A stretch of DNA of 25,840 nucleotides from Acidimicrobiales bacterium (GTDB taxonomy: Bacteria > Actinomycetota > Acidimicrobiia > Acidimicrobiales > CADCSY01), in assembly GCA_030447125.1 (NCBI GenBank), contig JAUJLZ010000004.1, positions 3,920-29,759 on the forward strand, in the 5' to 3' direction. Numbering within the stretch: the stretch's first letter is position 1; each line of letters opens with the position of its first letter. A program made the translations under genes and the position numbers. Below, in pieces: positions 1 through 7,977 of this stretch. The notes beneath the pieces were generated by a model. It did no database searches, was not told the origin of the DNA, and saw only the letters and a program-made list of their open reading frames with translations.

Positions 1-12
1 GGCCGAAGTGGG

Positions 13-2166
13 CTATCCGTGGGGCCCCGACGGGCTGGCCACGACCACGACGGTGGCGTCGCACTCCTCCAGGACCTGTTCGACCACGTGGCCGAGGAAG
101 GGCCGGCCCTCGAGCTGGCGGAGCTTGGCCCCAAGCACCACCAGGTCGGCTTCTTCGTCAACGGCGGCCCGGACGATCTCGTCGGCGGGAGAGGAGCCCG
201 ACCGGGCGACGGTGCGAGCCCGGGCACCCAGCTCACCAGCGAAGGCCTCGGCTCGTTCGATCAGGGCAGCCCCTACGTCGGCCCGGGGCACGGTGGCGGT
301 GCTCCCGTCACTTCGCCGGCTGCGGCTGGCGTCGGACACCGCCGGCGTCGGCGTGGCCACGTGGGTCAACAGCACCTCGGTGCCGATGCTGGCACTCAGG
401 TTGAAGGCGATCTCCTGAGCGGCGCGTGACGAGGCGGTGGCCGACACCGGGAGCAACGCTCGGGCGAAGGCACCGGGCAGGGGCCGATCGAGGTTGCGCG
501 CCCGGCGCACGATGACGATCGGGATCGAGGTCTGGGTCAGCAACTCGTCGACGATGGGGGAGAGGATCCACGGCCCCTCGCTGTTCTCGGGGGCGCCGAC
601 GCCGATGGCCCCGTATCCCAGCCGGGCTTCGGCCAGGATGGCCTCCGAGGCGTGGTCGGAGTTGACGCTGACCAGCGAGACGGGTCGGTCGTCGAAGATG
701 TCCACCACCGCCCGCACTCCGGCTTGGTCGGCATCGGCGCCGACCGAGAGGACGGTCGCCTCCACGTCCTCCAGCCAGGCGTAGTGCAGGACCTGGGCGG
801 CGACGATGGAGTTGCTCCCGCCCTGGCTGGGCAGCAGGAGGCGGTGGGAGCGGACCATGACGTTGTGGCTGACCGACTCCTCCCGCTGCAGCCGCCGTTG
901 CTCTTCGTGGGTGCCCTTCCAAGTGCGGGCCACGATCCGCAGCAAGGGGGGGGCGGCCATGGAGTTGAGGATGGCCATGAGGAGGATGACGCTGTAGGAC
1001 GCCTGGTTGAAAACGCCCAGCGACAACCCGACTGTCGCGATGACGATCTCGAGGGTGCCGCGCGGGTTCAGCCCGATGCCGAGCAGGGTCCCCTCTCGTC
1101 GCGGCAGTCCGGCCAGTTGGGCACCGAGGTAGGCGCCTACGAACTTGGTGGCGGAGGCCACGCCGATGACTGCCGCCGCCCAGGGCAGTACTGCGGGGTC
1201 GGCCACCAGCCCGAGATCGACGCGCAGGCCGGCGGTGGCGAAGAAGATGGGCGCGAACACCCCGGCCGTGACCACCTCCAGGCTCTCGCGTGCTTCGGGC
1301 CGCTGGAACTTCGAACGACCGATCACGATCCCGGCGACAAAGGCACCGAGGACCGCTTCGGCGCCGATGAGCTGGGTGGCGACACCGAAGACCAGGGCGA
1401 TCATCATGATGACCGTGATGTAGCCGGTGAGGCTCACGTCGCGTCGTCGGAGTTCGCGCAGTAGCCGGTCGACGATTCGCTGGCCGACGGTGAGCCCTCC
1501 GATGTAGAGCGCAGCGATGCCGAGCACGGTGACCGCGAGCGGCCCGAGGGTGATCTCGCCGGCCGCGGCCAGGGCGGCGACGATCCCGAGCATGATCCAG
1601 CCCACGACGTCGTTGGCCATCCCTGCGGCAAGGGTCACCTGCCCGAAGTTCCGGCGCATCAGGCCGAGCTCGGAGAGGACCTTGCCGGCGACGGCCAGGG
1701 ACGAGATGCTGAGGGCGGCGCCGACGAACAGGGCGAAGACCACGGGATCTCCGAGCTGCCCCCTGAACACCCTGGGAAGGGCGACGCCGACGGCGAGGCC
1801 GGCGGCCAGGGGGAGGAGGATGCTCCCGGCAGAGACCAGGGCGGTGGCCTTGCCCAGACGGCGGATGAGGGCCAGGTCGGTCTCGAAGCCGGTTTCGATC
1901 AGTAGCAGGAGGATGCCGATCCACGAGACGGCGAAGAGCATGCCCGACTGCAGGTCATCGGCCGGTACCAACCAGTTGAGGACATCGGGGGCGACGCGGC
2001 CGAGGAGCGAGGGCCCGAGCAGCAGGCCGGCGCCGAGTTGTCCGACCACGGCCGGCTGGCCGATCCGGCGCATGGCTTGGCCAAGGATCCGGGCGACGAC
2101 GAGGAGGACGAGGAGCTGAGTCCAAAAGACGAGGAGCTGGTGCTCGTCAGGGGCGACGAGGTTCAT
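13..2166 (-). CDS. Cation/proton antiporter (CPA2/KefB-like) with C-terminal universal stress domains
   Basis: A 717-residue membrane protein. Residues about 10-415 form a long series of hydrophobic helices typical of the Na+/H+ exchanger (CPA2, KefB-like) fold, which exchanges Na+ or K+ for protons across the cytoplasmic membrane. The hydrophilic C-terminal 280 residues look like two universal-stress-protein (USP) modules. The second ends with a VVLGAK stretch followed by a GHVVEQVL segment, matching the usual USP nucleotide-loop region; the first has a degraded version. Antiporter-USP fusions are a known actinobacterial architecture in which the USP domains are thought to sense nucleotide or stress. 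The ATG at 2166 is preceded by a weak GGAC. The gene is divergent from the START-like gene at 2247. The transported ion cannot be told from sequence. Confidence 0.9.
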   Translation of the reverse strand: MNLVAPDEHQLLVFWTQLLVLLVVARILGQAMRRIGQPAVVGQLGAGLLLGPSLLGRVAPDVLNWLVPADDLQSGMLFAVSWIGILLLLIETGFETDLALIRRLGKATALVSAGSILLPLAAGLAVGVALPRVFRGQLGDPVVFALFVGAALSISSLAVAGKVLSELGLMRRNFGQVTLAAGMANDVVGWIMLGIVAALAAAGEITLGPLAVTVLGIAALYIGGLTVGQRIVDRLLRELRRRDVSLTGYITVIMMIALVFGVATQLIGAEAVLGAFVAGIVIGRSKFQRPEARESLEVVTAGVFAPIFFATAGLRVDLGLVADPAVLPWAAAVIGVASATKFVGAYLGAQLAGLPRREGTLLGIGLNPRGTLEIVIATVGLSLGVFNQASYSVILLMAILNSMAAPPLLRIVARTWKGTHEEQRRLQREESVSHNVMVRSHRLLLPSQGGSNSIVAAQVLHYAWLEDVEATVLSVGADADQAGVRAVVDIFDDRPVSLVSVNSDHASEAILAEARLGYGAIGVGAPENSEGPWILSPIVDELLTQTSIPIVIVRRARNLDRPLPGAFARALLPVSATASSRAAQEIAFNLSASIGTEVLLTHVATPTPAVSDASRSRRSDGSTATVPRADVGAALIERAEAFAGELGARARTVARSGSSPADEIVRAAVDEEADLVVLGAKLRQLEGRPFLGHVVEQVLEECDATVVVVASPSGPHG

Positions 2167-2199
2167 CGGGCCGTCCAGGTGTCGCCCCGCATCGGCGCG

Positions 2200-2209
2200 A
2201 GGGTAGCGT
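2200..2209. promoter_or_regulatory. Possible overlapping divergent -10 elements
   Basis: In the 80-bp divergent gap, TACCCT on the minus strand (2200-2205) and TAGCGT on the plus strand (2204-2209) both fit the actinobacterial TANNNT -10 pattern and share two base pairs. They would give leaders of roughly 27-31 nt for the antiporter and the START-like gene. No clear -35 boxes are visible. If both are real, the two promoters should be mutually exclusive. Confidence 0.3.
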
Positions 2210-2246
2210 CGCCGCCAGCCGGTCGGGAGGAGGAGGAAGAGGCGCT

Positions 2247-2702
2247 GTGGACGTAGACGTCAACACCGAAGCGCCGTACGCGCCTGCGGCGCTCTTTGCC
2301 TGGGTCGACGACCTGGCCCGCTACCCGCGCTGGCTCGACCTCGTCCCCCGGGCCGAGCCGACGGCGGCGATCGACGGCGACCCGGGTCCGGCCTGGGTGG
2401 TCGACCTGCGAGCCCGGCTCGGGCCCCTGGCCCGCTCCAAGCGGCTGCGCATGGTGCGTACCGTGTACGACCATCCCCGAGTGGCCCGCTTCGAGCGGCT
2501 GGAGCACGACGGCCGGGAGCACTCCGACTGGGTGCTCCAGGCCACGGTGGAGCCGGCGGGCGACGCCGGTAGCCGACTGACGATGCACCTGCACTACAGC
2601 GGCAGCCTGTTCGGGCCCGTACTGGAGCGCAAGCTGCACGACGAGGTGGCCCGCTGTCGGCCTCGTCTTCTCGGCCTCGTCGCCGCCAAACCAGAGGTGT
2701 GA
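2247..2702 (+). CDS. SRPBCC/START-like (polyketide cyclase-type) protein
   Basis: A 151-residue protein with the SRPBCC (Bet v 1/START-like) pattern. It has an N-terminal beta strand followed by a helix carrying the LFAWVDDLARYPRWL segment, typical of 'cyclase/dehydrase' coenzyme Q-binding-like proteins. Alternating beta strands follow, and it ends in a long amphipathic helix (FGPVLERKLHDEV). The family binds hydrophobic ligands in a central cavity; ligand and role are unknown here. The GTG start at 2247 is well placed behind a strong AGGAGG-rich ribosome binding site at 2231-2240. It is divergent from the antiporter and convergent with the ABC exporter gene. Confidence 0.8.
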   Translation: MDVDVNTEAPYAPAALFAWVDDLARYPRWLDLVPRAEPTAAIDGDPGPAWVVDLRARLGPLARSKRLRMVRTVYDHPRVARFERLEHDGREHSDWVLQATVEPAGDAGSRLTMHLHYSGSLFGPVLERKLHDEVARCRPRLLGLVAAKPEV

Positions 2703-2754
2703 CGGCGAATGACCGCGAATGTGGTTGTGCTCCGGGCCCCGGCGGAGCCGGCAA

Positions 2755-2771
2755 GGCGAGCGGAGCTCGCC
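2755..2771. terminator. Hairpin between convergent genes
   Basis: A perfect 7-bp stem (GGCGAGC/GCTCGCC) with a 3-nt loop lies in the 79-bp gap between the START-like gene (ending 2702) and the ABC exporter gene (ending 2782). A GC-rich partial palindrome sits just to its left. There is no U-tract, as is common in high-GC actinobacteria. It probably ends transcription from one or both sides. Confidence 0.45.
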
Positions 2772-2781
2772 CAAAGGGTGT

Positions 2782-4755
2782 TCAGCGCGCAGGCCGGCTG
2801 GCTCCACCGGCCGGCCGGAGGACGGTCAGCTCGGTCGAACGGAGTGAGCAAAGCGAACGATTGTAGGCCGAAGAGAGGGCGGCGTAGCGGCCGCCGGCGC
2901 CGACCAGCTCGTCGTGGGTGCCGACCTCGACGATGCGGCCTGCTTCGACCACGGCGATGCGGTCGGCCCGCATGGCCGTGGCCAGGCGGTGGGCGATGAG
3001 GATGGCGGTGCGGCCCGCGAGGAGGACGTCGAGGGCTCGCTCCACCACGGCTTCGGAACGCAGGTCGAGGCTCGAGGTGGCCTCGTCGAGCACCAGTACC
3101 CGGGGGCGAGCCACCAAGGCCCGGGCCAGGGCCAACAGTTGGCGCTGCCCGGACGAGAGCGACGAGCCCCGCTCGTGCACCGGCGTGTCCAGGCCCTGGG
3201 GGAGGCGCTCGACCAGGTCGTCGATGCCGAGCACCCGACAGGCCTCAGTCAACTCGTCGTCGGTGGCGTCAGGGCGGGCGAAAGCGATGTTGTCGCGCAC
3301 CGAGCCGGCGAAGAGGTACGGCTCCTGGGGGACGATGCCGAGCTGGCCGCGCAGGGAGTCGAGGGTGACGTGGCGCAGGTCGTGACCGTCGATGAGCACC
3401 CGTCCCTCGGTGGGGTCGTAGAAGCGGGTGATCAGCTTGGCGATGGTCGACTTCCCCGATCCGGTGGGCCCGACCAGGGCGAAGGTCTCCCCCGGGTGGA
3501 TGGTGAGGTCGACCTCGTGGAGCACCGGCGCATCATCGCCGTAGGCGAAGCTCAGCGACTCCAGACGCACCTCACCGGCCACGGTGGGCAACTCGACAGC
3601 ATCGGCCGCCTCGGCCACCCCGGGCCGGGTGCTCAGCAGCTCTCGCAGCTTGGACGCCGCCGCCTGGCCGGCCTGGTAGGTCGTGTACAGGTGGACCAGC
3701 TGTTGGATGGGGGCGAAGAAGGTGGCGATGAACAAGATGAAGGCGGCCAGCTCGCCCACGCTGAGCTCACCCGACAGCACCCGCTGGCCGCCCACCACCA
3801 GGACGGCCGCCTGCCCGACCACGGCCACCAGCTCGCTTCCCGGGCCGTAGAGGGCGCCGATGCGACCCGTGTAGACGTTGGCAGCCCGGTACCGGCCGAG
3901 GATCTCCCGGTGTCGGGCCACGTTGTGGGCCTGGCGGTTGTGGGCCGCGACCAGGCGCATGCCCGCCATGCTCTCCTGCAGGTCGGCGAGCACCTCGGCG
4001 ATGTGGTGGCGCACGGCGCCGTAGCCCTGATCGGAGGCGGTGCGGAAGCGCAGCGTGGCCACGACCATGGCCGGCACCACCACCCCCACGGTGACCAGGG
4101 CCAGGGTGGGGTCATAGCTGAACAGCACGACGGAGACCACCACGACGGTCAGGGCCTGCACGGCCATGTTGATGAGCCCGTCGTGGAACAACGCCGACAG
4201 CGCGTCGATGTCGCTGGTCATCCGGGTCAGGACCCGGCCCGCCTTCTCTGCGGTGAACCAGCCCAGGGACAGCCGCTGGAGGTGGGCGAAGACCCGCACA
4301 CGCAGGGCGAGCATGAGCCGTTCACCGACCCGGCCCGTCCAGGCGATGCGCGTGGCGCTGGTGGCCACGTTGACCACGATGGCCACCAGGTAGGCCACGG
4401 TGACGGCCACGAGGACCCCGAGGTCCTCCTGGCCGATCCCGTCGTCGATGCCGATCTGGGTGAGGATCGGCCCGACCAGGCCGGCGCCGGTCTCGACCAC
4501 GACCAGGGCCAGGGCGCCCAGCAGGGCTCGCCAGTGGGGGACGAGGAAGCGGCGCAAGGTGAAGGGCCGCTGCTCGCCGGCGGGCACCCGGGGCGAGTAG
4601 TCGACGGCTTCCTCGTCGAGGGGGATGTCGGGCTCCTCGGCCACCAGCTCGTCGTAGCGCCGGCGCAGCTCCGAGGGGACCCCGGCGAAGGGCAGGCCGC
4701 TGGTGTCGCCCCGGGAGCCGCCGTGGCCGCCGTGGTGGTGGTGACCACCCACCAT
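2782..4755 (-). CDS. ABC exporter half-transporter, catalytic-site subunit
   Basis: A type I (MsbA/TM287-288-like) half-exporter of about 657 residues, with six transmembrane helices then a nucleotide-binding domain. The NBD shows Walker A GPTGSGKST, signature LSSGQ, Walker B VLVLDEATSS with the catalytic Glu, and H-loop AHRLAT. The signature departs from the LSGGQ consensus. The ATG at 4755 overlaps the upstream ABC stop as TGATG, so the two subunits are translationally coupled; an in-frame GTG at 4767 is the alternative start. The N-terminus has a natural His/Gly cluster (GGHHHHGGHGG) that could bind metal or be incidental. It forms an operon with the second half-exporter and marR. Substrate unknown; efflux of a drug or lipid is the usual role for MarR-linked pairs. 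Confidence 0.9.
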   Translation of the reverse strand: MVGGHHHHGGHGGSRGDTSGLPFAGVPSELRRRYDELVAEEPDIPLDEEAVDYSPRVPAGEQRPFTLRRFLVPHWRALLGALALVVVETGAGLVGPILTQIGIDDGIGQEDLGVLVAVTVAYLVAIVVNVATSATRIAWTGRVGERLMLALRVRVFAHLQRLSLGWFTAEKAGRVLTRMTSDIDALSALFHDGLINMAVQALTVVVVSVVLFSYDPTLALVTVGVVVPAMVVATLRFRTASDQGYGAVRHHIAEVLADLQESMAGMRLVAAHNRQAHNVARHREILGRYRAANVYTGRIGALYGPGSELVAVVGQAAVLVVGGQRVLSGELSVGELAAFILFIATFFAPIQQLVHLYTTYQAGQAAASKLRELLSTRPGVAEAADAVELPTVAGEVRLESLSFAYGDDAPVLHEVDLTIHPGETFALVGPTGSGKSTIAKLITRFYDPTEGRVLIDGHDLRHVTLDSLRGQLGIVPQEPYLFAGSVRDNIAFARPDATDDELTEACRVLGIDDLVERLPQGLDTPVHERGSSLSSGQRQLLALARALVARPRVLVLDEATSSLDLRSEAVVERALDVLLAGRTAILIAHRLATAMRADRIAVVEAGRIVEVGTHDELVGAGGRYAALSSAYNRSLCSLRSTELTVLRPAGGASRPAR

Positions 4756-6581
4756 CACGGGCGCCACCCCCCGGCGGCCGCGGTGGCCTTGTCGAAGGGG
4801 CCTGTGGAACCGGAGGCGGTCGCCGACTCCAGCACCTCGGCGTAGCGGGGCTCGGTGGCCAGCAGGTGGGTGTGGGTGCCCTCGGCCACGGCCCGGCCGC
4901 CGTCAAGCAGGACCACCCGGTCGGCCAGGGCGATGGTCGACAGGCGGTGGGCGATCACGAGCGTGGTGCGGCCGACCATCAGGGTGCGCAGCGCGGTGTG
5001 GATCTCCTCCTCCCGCTGGGCATCGACGGCGCTGGTGGCGTCGTCGAGCACGAGCACGGGCGGGTCGACCAGCAGGGTGCGGGCGATGGCCACCCGCTGG
5101 CGCTGCCCGCCTGAGAGGGTGTAGCCCCGTTCGCCCACCACCGTGTCGTAGCCCTGGGGCAGGGCGGTGATGAAGTCATGGGCCCCGGCGGCGACGGCCG
5201 CTCGCTCGACGTCGGCGAGGGTGGCGTCGGGGCGGCCGAAGGCGATGTTGGCGTGCAGGGTGTCGGAGAAGAGGAAGGGCTCGTCGATCACCACCCCCAC
5301 GGCGCCGCGCACGCTGGCCAGGGTGAGGTCGCGCAGGTCGTGGCCGTCGAGGCGCACGGCCCCGGCGTCGACGTCGTAGAACCGGGTCAACAGCCGGGCC
5401 ACGCTCGACTTGCCCGCGCCGGTGCGGCCCACCAGGGCCACGGTGTCGCCGGGCTGCAGGTGCAGGGACAGGCCGCGCAGGACTGGCTCGCCGGTGCCGG
5501 GGTAGGCGAAGTGCACGTCGTCGAGCTCGACCTCACCCCGGGGGTGGGTGAGGGCGACAGCGCCGGGCCGGTCGACGATCTCGGGCTCGGTGTCGAGCAC
5601 CTCGTAGATGCGCTGGGCCGAGGCCGCGGCTCGCTGGCCGAGCATGAGCAGGAAGCCCAGGCTGCGGAACGGCGCCTGGAGCATGACCACGTAGAAGGTG
5701 AACAGCACGAGGTCGCCGATGCTGACCCGCCCGTCGATGGCCAGGGAGCCGCCGTAGAGCAGGACCAGGGCGAGGCCGACCCGGGGGAGCTGTTCCATGA
5801 GGGGACCGAAGCGGGCCCGGGTGTCGAACTGGCGTACGGTGGCCCAGCGCAGCCGGCGGGCGGCTCGGGTCAGCAACGCGATCTGGCGGCGTTCACCAGC
5901 GAAGGACTTCACCACCCGGGTGCCGGTCACGTTCTCGTCCACGACGGTGGCCACCTCGGCCAGACGGGCCTGGACGACCCAGCTCAGCGGGTACAGGTCC
6001 TGGCGCATCCGCAGGCCGAGGAAGAACACCCCCGGAAGGGCGGCCACGGCGACCAGGGTGAGCCCCACGTGCACCTGGAGCATGAGGACCAGGGCCAGGG
6101 CGAAGCTGACCACGGTGACCGCCAGCGTGGGGGCGTAGGTGAGGTACATCTGGACCGAGCGCACGTCGGAGTTCGCCCGGGAGACGAGCTGGCCGGTCTG
6201 CACCCGGTCGTAGAAGGAAAACGACAGGTGGGTGAGGTGCTCGTAGAGCATGGCCCGCAGGTCGTACTCGAGGCCGAAGGCCACCCGGGCCAGCCCGTCA
6301 CGGGACACGAAGCCGAGGACGGCCCGGGCGACGCCGAGGGCGAGCAGGGCCACCACGAAGGGGGCCAGGTCGGCGGTGGGGACCGGGTCGATGGGCGTGG
6401 GCAGGGCGGCTTCGATGGCGTCTCGGATCACCACGGGGATGGCGAGCTGGGCCAGCACGGCGAGCCCCGAGGCGATCAGGGCCACGGCGAAGCGCCCCCG
6501 TTGGGGGCGAAGCAGGGGCAGGAGGCGGCGGATCCAGCCCTCTCCTGCACGCCTCCCCGTTCTTTCGGCGCTCAGTCCCAC
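4755..6581 (-). CDS. ABC exporter half-transporter, degenerate-site subunit
   Basis: The partner half-exporter, with a transmembrane domain of six helices followed by an NBD. Walker A is GRTGAGKSS, the signature is a canonical LSGGQ, and Walker B is VLVLDDATSAVD, where Asp replaces the catalytic Glu. This Glu-to-Asp change is the hallmark of one subunit in heterodimeric exporters such as TM287/288. I prefer the GTG at 6581, 10 nt after the marR stop and behind a GAGG at good spacing. The ATG at 6665 would add a Pro-rich leader of 28 residues read through the marR end (74-nt overlap). The start region lies inside the large hairpin at 6555-6610. Confidence 0.88.
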   Translation of the reverse strand: MGLSAERTGRRAGEGWIRRLLPLLRPQRGRFAVALIASGLAVLAQLAIPVVIRDAIEAALPTPIDPVPTADLAPFVVALLALGVARAVLGFVSRDGLARVAFGLEYDLRAMLYEHLTHLSFSFYDRVQTGQLVSRANSDVRSVQMYLTYAPTLAVTVVSFALALVLMLQVHVGLTLVAVAALPGVFFLGLRMRQDLYPLSWVVQARLAEVATVVDENVTGTRVVKSFAGERRQIALLTRAARRLRWATVRQFDTRARFGPLMEQLPRVGLALVLLYGGSLAIDGRVSIGDLVLFTFYVVMLQAPFRSLGFLLMLGQRAAASAQRIYEVLDTEPEIVDRPGAVALTHPRGEVELDDVHFAYPGTGEPVLRGLSLHLQPGDTVALVGRTGAGKSSVARLLTRFYDVDAGAVRLDGHDLRDLTLASVRGAVGVVIDEPFLFSDTLHANIAFGRPDATLADVERAAVAAGAHDFITALPQGYDTVVGERGYTLSGGQRQRVAIARTLLVDPPVLVLDDATSAVDAQREEEIHTALRTLMVGRTTLVIAHRLSTIALADRVVLLDGGRAVAEGTHTHLLATEPRYAEVLESATASGSTGPFDKATAAAGGWRP

Positions 6582-6610
6582 CTGCTGGGCCTCAGCGCCG
6601 AAAGAAGGGG
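6555..6610. promoter_or_regulatory. Large inverted repeat at the marR-ABC junction
   Basis: A perfect 13-bp inverted repeat (arms 6560-6572 and 6594-6606) extends by a further 4 bp (CCCC 6555-6558 with GGGG 6607-6610) across a one-base bulge at 6559. The 21-nt centre holds a second small stem (CCCA/TGGG, 6577-6580 with 6586-6589). In the minus-strand mRNA it spans the last codons and stop of marR and places the likely ABC ribosome site and GTG start in the loop. It could be a MarR operator, an attenuator or a translational switch. Confidence 0.6.
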
Positions 6611-7083
6611 CGGGGGCCGGGAGCGGTGTCCTGGGCGGTGTCGTGGGCGGTGTCCCGAGCGGCATCGAGGGCCTGGCCCCAGCGCTCCAGGCCAGCGAGG
6701 GCAGCCCCGGCGTCGCCCTCGGGGAGGTGGAGGCTCAGCGCGACCAGACGCGCGCCCACCGCCTCATCGCCGCGGGCCAGGACCGCCCGACCGGCGTCGG
6801 TCAGGACATGGGCGACGCAGCGCCGGTCACCTTCGGACGCCCGTCGCTCCACCAGGCCCCGCTGCACCAGCCCGTCGACCAGGGCGGTGACGCTGGGCGG
6901 GCGCACGGCCAGCAGACCGGCCAGGGCCGAGGCCAGCTCCTCGGAGTCGCCCAGCAGGGCGAGCAGGCGGTACTGGGGAAGCGACAGCTCGACTGGCGCC
7001 AACGCCCGCTCCACCTGGCGGGACAGCCGGGCCGCCGCCCGGGCCGCCGGCACGGAGATGTCCACCGTGGTGTCGGCCTGCAT
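6592..7083 (-). CDS. MarR-family transcriptional regulator
   Basis: A 163-residue MarR-type winged-helix regulator. The recognition helix is around residues 60-80 (PPSVTALVDGLVQRGLV). The wing follows with the family signature of Arg-rich turn, DRR and LT-x-x-G (EGDRRCVAHVLTDAGRAVL). MarR proteins are dimeric repressors released by small phenolic or drug-like ligands. This gene heads an operon with the two ABC half-exporters, so it most likely controls that efflux pump and itself. The C-terminus has a small DTA repeat (ARDTAHDTAQDTA) that is probably disordered. The ATG at 7083 lacks a ribosome site and lies 7 nt from a TACGCT hexamer, suggesting a leaderless mRNA. Confidence 0.88.
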   Translation of the reverse strand: MQADTTVDISVPAARAAARLSRQVERALAPVELSLPQYRLLALLGDSEELASALAGLLAVRPPSVTALVDGLVQRGLVERRASEGDRRCVAHVLTDAGRAVLARGDEAVGARLVALSLHLPEGDAGAALAGLERWGQALDAARDTAHDTAQDTAPGPRPFFRR

Positions 7084-7090
7084 GTTGGTT

Positions 7091-7096
7091 AGCGTA
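7091..7096 (-). promoter_or_regulatory. Putative -10 (TACGCT) of marR, leaderless
   Basis: TACGCT on the minus strand ends 7 nt before the marR ATG. This TANNNT-to-start spacing places the predicted +1 at or next to the A of the start codon. No -35 element is evident. Confidence 0.45.
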
Positions 7097-7128
7097 TCGA
7101 ACGAGTTGCGGGGCTTCGGGCTGTTCGG

Positions 7129-7965
7129 CTACGGCAACAGCGAACGGAGGTGCTGGGCCCATTCGGTCGGGGGGGCGGCGGGGTCGACGGTGGCGTCAGC
7201 ACCCACGAGTGGTCCGCCGGGGTGCACGGCGACCAGGGGGACGGAGCGGCCCGTGGCCCGGAGCTCGGTGACGAACGCCGCTCCGGCCTCTTCGGTGGCG
7301 TCGACCAGCACCAGGTTGGGCATGAGGGCCTCGCATCCGTCGCGGTCGATCTCACCCAGGGGGCGGTTCTCGATGCGGCAGTCGGTGAGGGAGGCGGCGA
7401 TGGCCTCGGCGGCAAAATCGGGGAGTCCGACGGTGAGGACCAACAGGGCGGGAAGGCCGGCGCTGCGCCGGGCACCACCCAACTCGGCGGCGTAGTCGGA
7501 CCCGGGCTCAGCCCCAAAGGGCCCGGCCCCGAAGGGACCGTCGGCCGGCCCCCCGAAGGGCCCCCCGGCGAAGGGGCCGTCGGCGGCAGGGGCGTCGTGG
7601 AGGAAGGTGTCGTAGCCGGCACGCTGGGCCAGGGCCGCCTCAGCGCTGGCCTCGTCGGTCGACCACAGGATCCAGTCGGCGGCGGCCAGATCGATGGCGG
7701 TGTAGGTGATGGCCACCAGCAGGGCTGGGTTGGTGTCGACCGCCTGCATGCCTGCGGCTCCCAGCTGTGCCCGCAGTTCGTCGAGCATCCCGGTGGGCTC
7801 GGGTGGCTCTTCATCCCGCACGGCGAAGGTGGTGGCCGACACCCGGAACGCCGCTTCCCACCACCCGTCGAAGACCAGGCAGTCGCCCTCGATGTGCAGC
7901 TTGTCGCCAAAGGCCTGGCGGGCGCCGCCGGCGGCAAAGGCCTCGGCCACCTCCCGGTCGTCCAT
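7129..7965 (-). CDS. Hypothetical protein with receiver-like C-terminal domain
   Basis: A 278-residue protein I do not recognise. Residues 1-125 are a mixed alpha/beta domain. Residues 130-155 are a low-complexity Gly-Pro-Phe linker made of repeated GPFG-like units. Residues 170-278 read like a response-regulator receiver fold: an LVLVDA strand at the usual phospho-Asp position, PLVAV as the fourth strand, then GADATV and a final helix. Conserved phosphorylation partners are not clear, so this may be a pseudo-receiver. The ATG at 7965 is 12 nt downstream of the fabI stop with an AGAGGAG ribosome site, so it is cotranscribed with fabI. No function is assigned. Confidence 0.7.
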   Translation of the reverse strand: MDDREVAEAFAAGGARQAFGDKLHIEGDCLVFDGWWEAAFRVSATTFAVRDEEPPEPTGMLDELRAQLGAAGMQAVDTNPALLVAITYTAIDLAAADWILWSTDEASAEAALAQRAGYDTFLHDAPAADGPFAGGPFGGPADGPFGAGPFGAEPGSDYAAELGGARRSAGLPALLVLTVGLPDFAAEAIAASLTDCRIENRPLGEIDRDGCEALMPNLVLVDATEEAGAAFVTELRATGRSVPLVAVHPGGPLVGADATVDPAAPPTEWAQHLRSLLP

Positions 7966-7977
7966 GGGCCCGCTCCT

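Noticed and set aside
4729..4755. His-rich N-terminus of the second ABC subunit as an engineered tag
   Set aside because: Only four consecutive His within Gly/His-rich sequence, continuous with a natural start and coupling overlap; it looks native.
2914..6890. Long plus-strand frames opposite both ABC exporter genes
   Set aside because: Composition is Gly/His/Asp/Gln-rich with no domain pattern, while the minus strand encodes complete exporters. Treated as shadows.
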